From assembly GCA_013298265.1 (NCBI GenBank), contig JAAFHE010000313.1, positions 1-5,354 of the forward strand: a stretch of DNA of 5,354 nucleotides, written 5' to 3'. Shown piece by piece: positions 1-5,354 of the stretch. Origin of the DNA: Lysobacterales bacterium. Lineage in GTDB: Bacteria; Pseudomonadota; Gammaproteobacteria; Xanthomonadales; Rhodanobacteraceae. The position numbers and the translations under genes were made by a program. The notes under the pieces were generated by a model. The model searched no databases. It was not told where the DNA came from and saw only the letters and a list, made by a program, of their open reading frames with translations. The stretch's first letter is position 1; the number at the start of each line of letters is the position of its first letter.

Positions 1-1125
1 CTGGAGGTCGGCACGCTGAATGCGCGCCGGACCCTCGCAGCCAGGCCGCCCCGTACTGCGGTTCCCGCAGCGGCGGTGGAAATGCCGCCGCCGGTCGTGG
101 AGTTTGACGGCAACCTCGACCCGAACTACACCTTCGACAGCTTTGTCGAAGGCAAGTCCAACCAGTTAGGCAAGGCGGCGGCGATCCAGGTCGCGACGAA
201 TCCGGGCCGGGCCTACAACCCGTTGCTGCTGTATGGCGGTACCGGTCTGGGCAAGACCCATCTGATGCACGCGGCGGGAAACCTGATCCGCGAGAACAAC
301 CCGCGCACCAAGGTGATGTATCTGCGCTCCGAACAGTTCGTGTCGGCGATGATCGACGCGCTGCGCAACAAGAACATGGACGAATTCAAGCGCCGCTTTC
401 GCGAGGTGGACGCCTTGCTGATCGACGACATCCAGTTCTTTGCCGGCAAGAACACGACGCAGGAAGAGTTCTTCCACACCTTCAACGCGCTGTTCGAAGG
501 CAAGCAGCAGATCATCCTGACCTGCGACCGTTACCCGAAGGAAGTCGAGAACCTGGAGCCGCGGCTGAAGTCGCGCCTCGGTTGGGGGTTGTCGGTCGCG
601 ATCGAACCGCCCGATTTCGAGACGCGCGCCGCCATCCTGCTGTCGAAGGCGCAGGCCAAGGGCATGAATCTGCCGGAGGAGGTAGCGCTGCTGGTCGCCA
701 AGCGTATGCGTTCGAATGTGCGTGATCTGGAAGGGGCGCTCAACACGCTGGCGGCACGGGCCAACTTCCTGGGGCGGGCCATCACGCTGGAGTTTGCCCA
801 GGAAACGCTGCGTGACCTGCTGACCGTCCATGCGCAGTCGATCACGGTGCCGAACATCCAGAAGACCGTGGCGGATTTCTATCAGCTTCGGCTGCAGGAT
901 CTGTTGTCAAAGCGCCGTTCACGCTCGCTCGCGCGCCCGCGCCAGGTAGCGATGGCGTTGTCCAAGGAACTCACCGAGCACAGCCTGCCGGAGATCGGCG
1001 AAGCGTTCGGCGGTCGCGACCATACGACGGTGCTGCATGCCTGCCGTACGATCCGCGATCTCACGGAAACCGACGGAAAGCTGCGCCAGGACTATGAAAA
1101 GCTGGTTCGCATCTTGACCGGCTGA
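1..1125 (+). CDS. dnaA: Chromosomal replication initiator DnaA (5' end missing)
   Basis: DnaA is the AAA+ ATPase that binds 9-mer boxes at oriC, opens the duplex and helps load the replicative helicase. The reading frame is open from base 1 to the TGA at 1123-1125, giving 374 visible residues. By comparison with E. coli DnaA (467 residues), domain I and the start of the linker lie outside the window. Numbering from the first visible codon, the Walker A motif GGTGLGKT is at residues 79-86 and Walker B LLIDD at 139-143. The segment [10 protein letters not shown] and the sensor-II-like [12 protein letters not shown] follow. The C-terminal DNA-binding domain carries the family signature [13 protein letters not shown] from residue 337, whose Arg, Asp, His and Thr residues read the DnaA box. 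All key residues are intact. The GTG at 76 is not the true start, because homologous linker sequence (LEVGT) continues upstream. Identification is certain; only the start is unseen. Confidence 0.98.
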   Translation: MEVGTLNARRTLAARPPRTAVPAAAVEMPPPVVEFDGNLDPNYTFDSFVEGKSNQLGKAAAIQVATNPGRAYNPLLLYGGTGLGKTHLMHAAGNLIRENNPRTKVMYLRSEQFVSAMIDALRNKNMDEFKRRFREVDALLIDDIQFFAGKNTTQEEFFHTFNALFEGKQQIILTCDRYPKEVENLEPRLKSRLGWGLSVAIEPPDFETRAAILLSKAQAKGMNLPEEVALLVAKRMRSNVRDLEGALNTLAARANFLGRAITLEFAQETLRDLLTVHAQSITVPNIQKTVADFYQLRLQDLLSKRRSRSLARPRQVAMALSKELTEHSLPEIGEAFGGRDHTTVLHACRTIRDLTETDGKLRQDYEKLVRILTG

Positions 1126-1130
1126 TCGCC

Positions 1131-1139
1131 TGTGGATAA
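1131..1139 (-). promoter_or_regulatory. DnaA box, perfect 9-mer
   Basis: The + strand reads TGTGGATAA, the exact reverse complement of the high-affinity consensus TTATCCACA. It begins 6 bp after the dnaA stop codon. It is paired with an inverted copy 35 bp downstream (centre to centre). It may be an origin element or a DnaA-binding site controlling dnaN. Confidence 0.85.
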
Positions 1140-1165
1140 ACAGGGGACGGTTGTGGGGACAAGAG

Positions 1166-1174
1166 TTATCCACA
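1166..1174 (+). promoter_or_regulatory. DnaA box, perfect 9-mer
   Basis: The sequence TTATCCACA is a perfect match to the strong R1/R4-type DnaA box. It is oriented opposite to the box at 1131-1139, with 26 bp between them. I found no other exact copy on either strand, so the pair is specific to this intergenic region. Confidence 0.87.
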
Positions 1175-1274
1175 ATCCATCGACAGGCCAGGCGGGCGTA
1201 ATCAGATCAGTTTCGAAGCGTTCAATGCGTTGATTTTGATATGAAAATCCGGGTAGTCCCCAGTTTTTCGCGAC

Positions 1275-1302
1275 TCTACAACTACTGTTATCTTCCTATA
1301 AA
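1275..1302 (+). promoter_or_regulatory. Candidate sigma-70 promoter of dnaN
   Basis: A -35-like TCTACA (4/6 to TTGACA) at 1275-1280 is followed after 16 bp by TATAAA (5/6 to TATAAT) at 1297-1302. Transcription would start near 1309, leaving a leader of about 33 nt before the dnaN ATG. This fit was chosen by eye. TGTTAT at 1286-1291 is an alternative -10 with no good -35. No terminator is visible after dnaA, so dnaN could also be read from dnaA promoters upstream. Confidence 0.4.
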
Positions 1303-1341
1303 GAACAAAAGCGTTCGTTAGCGAACCGGGAAACCCTGACC

Positions 1342-2442
1342 ATGCGATTCAGTCTCCAGCGCGAAGCACTGCTAAAGCCACTGCAACAGGTCGTCGGCGT
1401 CGTCGAAAGGCGCCAGACCTTGCCCGTGTTGGCGAACTTGTTGGTTGCGGTATCCGACGGGCGCGTGTCGTTCACCGGCACGGATCTGGAAGTCGAGATG
1501 GTCGCGACCGTTGCGGCCTCTACCAGCGAATCTGGTGAGATCACGATTCCCGCGCGCAAGCTGTCGGATATCTGTCGCGCGTTGCCGGACGGCGTGTTGG
1601 TCGATGTGCGGCTGAACGGCGATCGTGTGGTTCTTACGGCCGGCCGCAGTCGCTTTACGCTGGCGACGTTGCCGGCAAGCGAGTTTCCCGGTATCGAGAC
1701 GATCGAGACTGTCGATAGGGTCGAATTGCCGGAAGCGACGCTGAAGAATCTGATGGATCGCACTGCGTTTGCGATGGCGCATCAGGACGTCCGCTATTAC
1801 TTGAACGGCATGCTTGTCGACCTGCGCGAAGACGCTTTGCGCTGTGTCGCAACCGACGGGCATCGGCTCGCGCTCGCGGAGACAGCGGTACAAGCAAAGA
1901 TATCCCAGCGGCGGCAGATCATCATTCCGCGCAAGGGCGTGCTCGAGCTGCAGGGACTGTTCGAGAGCGGCGACGGCCTCGTCGTGCTCGAGTTCGGCAA
2001 GAACCATCTGCGTGTGCGGCGCGGTGATGTCCAGTTCACGTCGAAACTCATCGATGGGCGCTTCCCCGATTACGAAGCGGTCATTCCGATCGGTGCCGAC
2101 AAAGAAGTTCGTATCGGGCGTGAAACCCTGCGGGGCGCATTGCAGCGAGCAGCGATCCTGTCGAACGAGAAGTATCGTGGCGTCAAGCTTGATGTGGCGC
2201 CCGGTCGGCTTGGCATCATTGCGCACAATCCGGAACAGGAAGAGGCTCACGAGGAACTGGAAGCCGATACCGTCGTTAGTGACTTGAGCGTCGGGTTCAA
2301 CGTGAACTATCTGCTCGATGCGCTCAGTGCGCTGACGGGCGAGAACGTTGTCGTCTGCTTGCGTGATAGCCAGTCGAGCTGTTTGCTCAAAGCGGTGGAT
2401 TCGGAAGAGTCGAGGCATGTTGTGATGCCGTTGCGCCTCTGA
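1342..2442 (+). CDS. dnaN: DNA polymerase III beta subunit (sliding clamp)
   Basis: DnaN forms the ring-shaped homodimer that holds Pol III, and other polymerases, repair factors and Hda, on DNA. The product is 366 residues, the same length as the E. coli clamp, with three repeated clamp folds (roughly 1-125, 126-253, 254-366). The start MRFSLQREALLKPLQQV matches the family N-terminus, and a weak GGGAAA at 1328-1333 is the only Shine-Dalgarno-like sequence. Conserved blocks include MAHQDVRYYLNGML at 145-158, VATDGHRLA at 169-177, DGRFPDY at 238-244 and LSNEKYRGV near 272. The peptide-binding pocket is complete: the TDGHRL loop, P242, V247 and the C-terminal MPLRL at 362-366 (E. coli has MPMRL, a conservative change). 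A 9-bp tandem duplication gives IETIET at the junction of domains 1 and 2. Transcription from this gene probably ends at the terminator 26 bp downstream. Confidence 0.98.
   Translation: MRFSLQREALLKPLQQVVGVVERRQTLPVLANLLVAVSDGRVSFTGTDLEVEMVATVAASTSESGEITIPARKLSDICRALPDGVLVDVRLNGDRVVLTAGRSRFTLATLPASEFPGIETIETVDRVELPEATLKNLMDRTAFAMAHQDVRYYLNGMLVDLREDALRCVATDGHRLALAETAVQAKISQRRQIIIPRKGVLELQGLFESGDGLVVLEFGKNHLRVRRGDVQFTSKLIDGRFPDYEAVIPIGADKEVRIGRETLRGALQRAAILSNEKYRGVKLDVAPGRLGIIAHNPEQEEAHEELEADTVVSDLSVGFNVNYLLDALSALTGENVVVCLRDSQSSCLLKAVDSEESRHVVMPLRL
1693..1710 (+). repeat. 9-bp tandem repeat inside dnaN
   Basis: ATCGAGACG is followed directly by ATCGAGACT, encoding IET-IET at residues 118-123, in the connector between the first and second clamp domains. 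It is in frame and lies in a region that tolerates variation, so it is probably a neutral microduplication. Confidence 0.5.
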
Positions 2443-2467
2443 ACCAGGCGGGCAGTCGAGATGAACC

Positions 2468-2501
2468 AAGCCTGCGGGGCGTATGCGCCGCAGGCTTTTT
2501 T
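2468..2501 (+). terminator. Rho-independent terminator between dnaN and recF
   Basis: A 10-bp perfect GC-rich stem (AAGCCTGCGG at 2468-2477 with CCGCAGGCTT at 2488-2497) has a 10-nt loop and runs into six T residues (2496-2501). The loop can fold further as GCG-TATG-CGC if two G residues bulge out. This is a textbook intrinsic terminator in the + direction. It begins 26 bp after the dnaN stop and ends 38 bp before recF. The opposite strand has no matching T-run, so it should act in one direction only. Confidence 0.88.
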
Positions 2502-2539
2502 GTTGGTGGAACGGGCGTAGAAACGGGCGGCACACGCGG

Positions 2540-5354
<2,815 letters not shown>

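Larger units (their letters stand above)
1126..1341. other. dnaA-dnaN intergenic region, candidate oriC / DnaA-regulated control region
   Basis: This 216-bp stretch has no credible gene. Its left third holds two perfect DnaA 9-mers in opposite orientation, plus a weak 6/9 match at 1152-1160 on the minus strand between them. The right part (about 1226-1312) is visibly richer in A+T than the flanking genes and includes T-runs and A-runs, as expected of an unwinding element or a promoter. GATC occurs at 1124-1127 and 1205-1208. A 5-bp inverted repeat (1129-1133 with 1140-1144) encloses the first box, and another (1313-1317 with 1322-1326) sits just before dnaN. In several gammaproteobacteria origin activity maps beside dnaA, either upstream or between dnaA and dnaN. 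Two boxes are few for a full origin, so the main origin could instead lie upstream of dnaA, outside the window. Confidence 0.55.

Noticed and set aside
76..78. GTG as a possible dnaA start
   Set aside because: The frame is open to base 1 with DnaA linker-like sequence (LEVGT) upstream, and a start here would lack domain I. The gene is simply cut by the window edge.
471..479. A relaxed DnaA-box-like TCTTCCACA-type sequence inside dnaA
   Set aside because: It matches the consensus at only about 7 of 9 positions, lies in conserved coding sequence and is isolated from other boxes.
166..831. A 221-codon minus-strand frame opposite dnaA
   Set aside because: It lies wholly inside the conserved dnaA AAA+ region and has no recognisable domain.
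1216..1316. AAGCGTTC occurring twice (1216-1223 and 1309-1316) in the dnaA-dnaN gap
   Set aside because: An 8-bp direct repeat with no symmetry and no match to a known origin motif; the same 8-mer also occurs inside dnaA near 1001.
2510..2529. AACGGGCG repeated with a 12-bp period just before recF
   Set aside because: Two copies of an 8-mer in a G-rich leader are too little to call an operator. They may simply be weak ribosome-binding purine tracts.

Overview
The window is a chromosomal replication-origin neighbourhood with the conserved order dnaA (5'-truncated by the window edge) - dnaN - recF - gyrB (3'-truncated by the window edge), all on the + strand. Gene order, protein lengths and many E. 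coli-like motifs (the DnaA C-terminal HTH, the 366-residue beta clamp, a GyrB that is near co-linear with E. coli GyrB) point to a GC-rich gammaproteobacterium. I cannot name a genus from the sequence alone.

Layout: 1-1125 is the AAA+ and DNA-binding part of DnaA. 1126-1341 is a 216-bp non-coding region with two perfect 9-mer DnaA boxes in opposite orientation, followed by an AT-richer stretch and a plausible dnaN promoter; it is a candidate oriC or DnaA-controlled promoter region. 1342-2442 is complete dnaN. 2443-2539 holds a strong intrinsic terminator, then only 38 nt before recF. 2540-3619 is complete recF, best started at 2540. It contains two perfect parS-type ParB sites, both encoding the same in-frame peptide LFHVEQ. 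3620-3683 is the gyrB leader, with an extended -10 element overlapping the recF stop codon and a 9-bp hairpin. 3684-5354 is gyrB up to the middle of its TOPRIM half.

Functionally the genes cover initiation (DnaA), processivity (beta clamp), repair of stalled or gapped forks (RecF) and supercoiling (GyrB). The parS sites add chromosome segregation to the locus, since ParB loads near the origin. I see no mobile element, CRISPR array, RNA gene or foreign gene, and no new multi-gene system. The points most worth a second look are regulatory: the parS pair inside recF, the second parS lying over the upstream half of the likely gyrB promoter, the terminator isolating recF from dnaN, and the gyrB leader hairpin.
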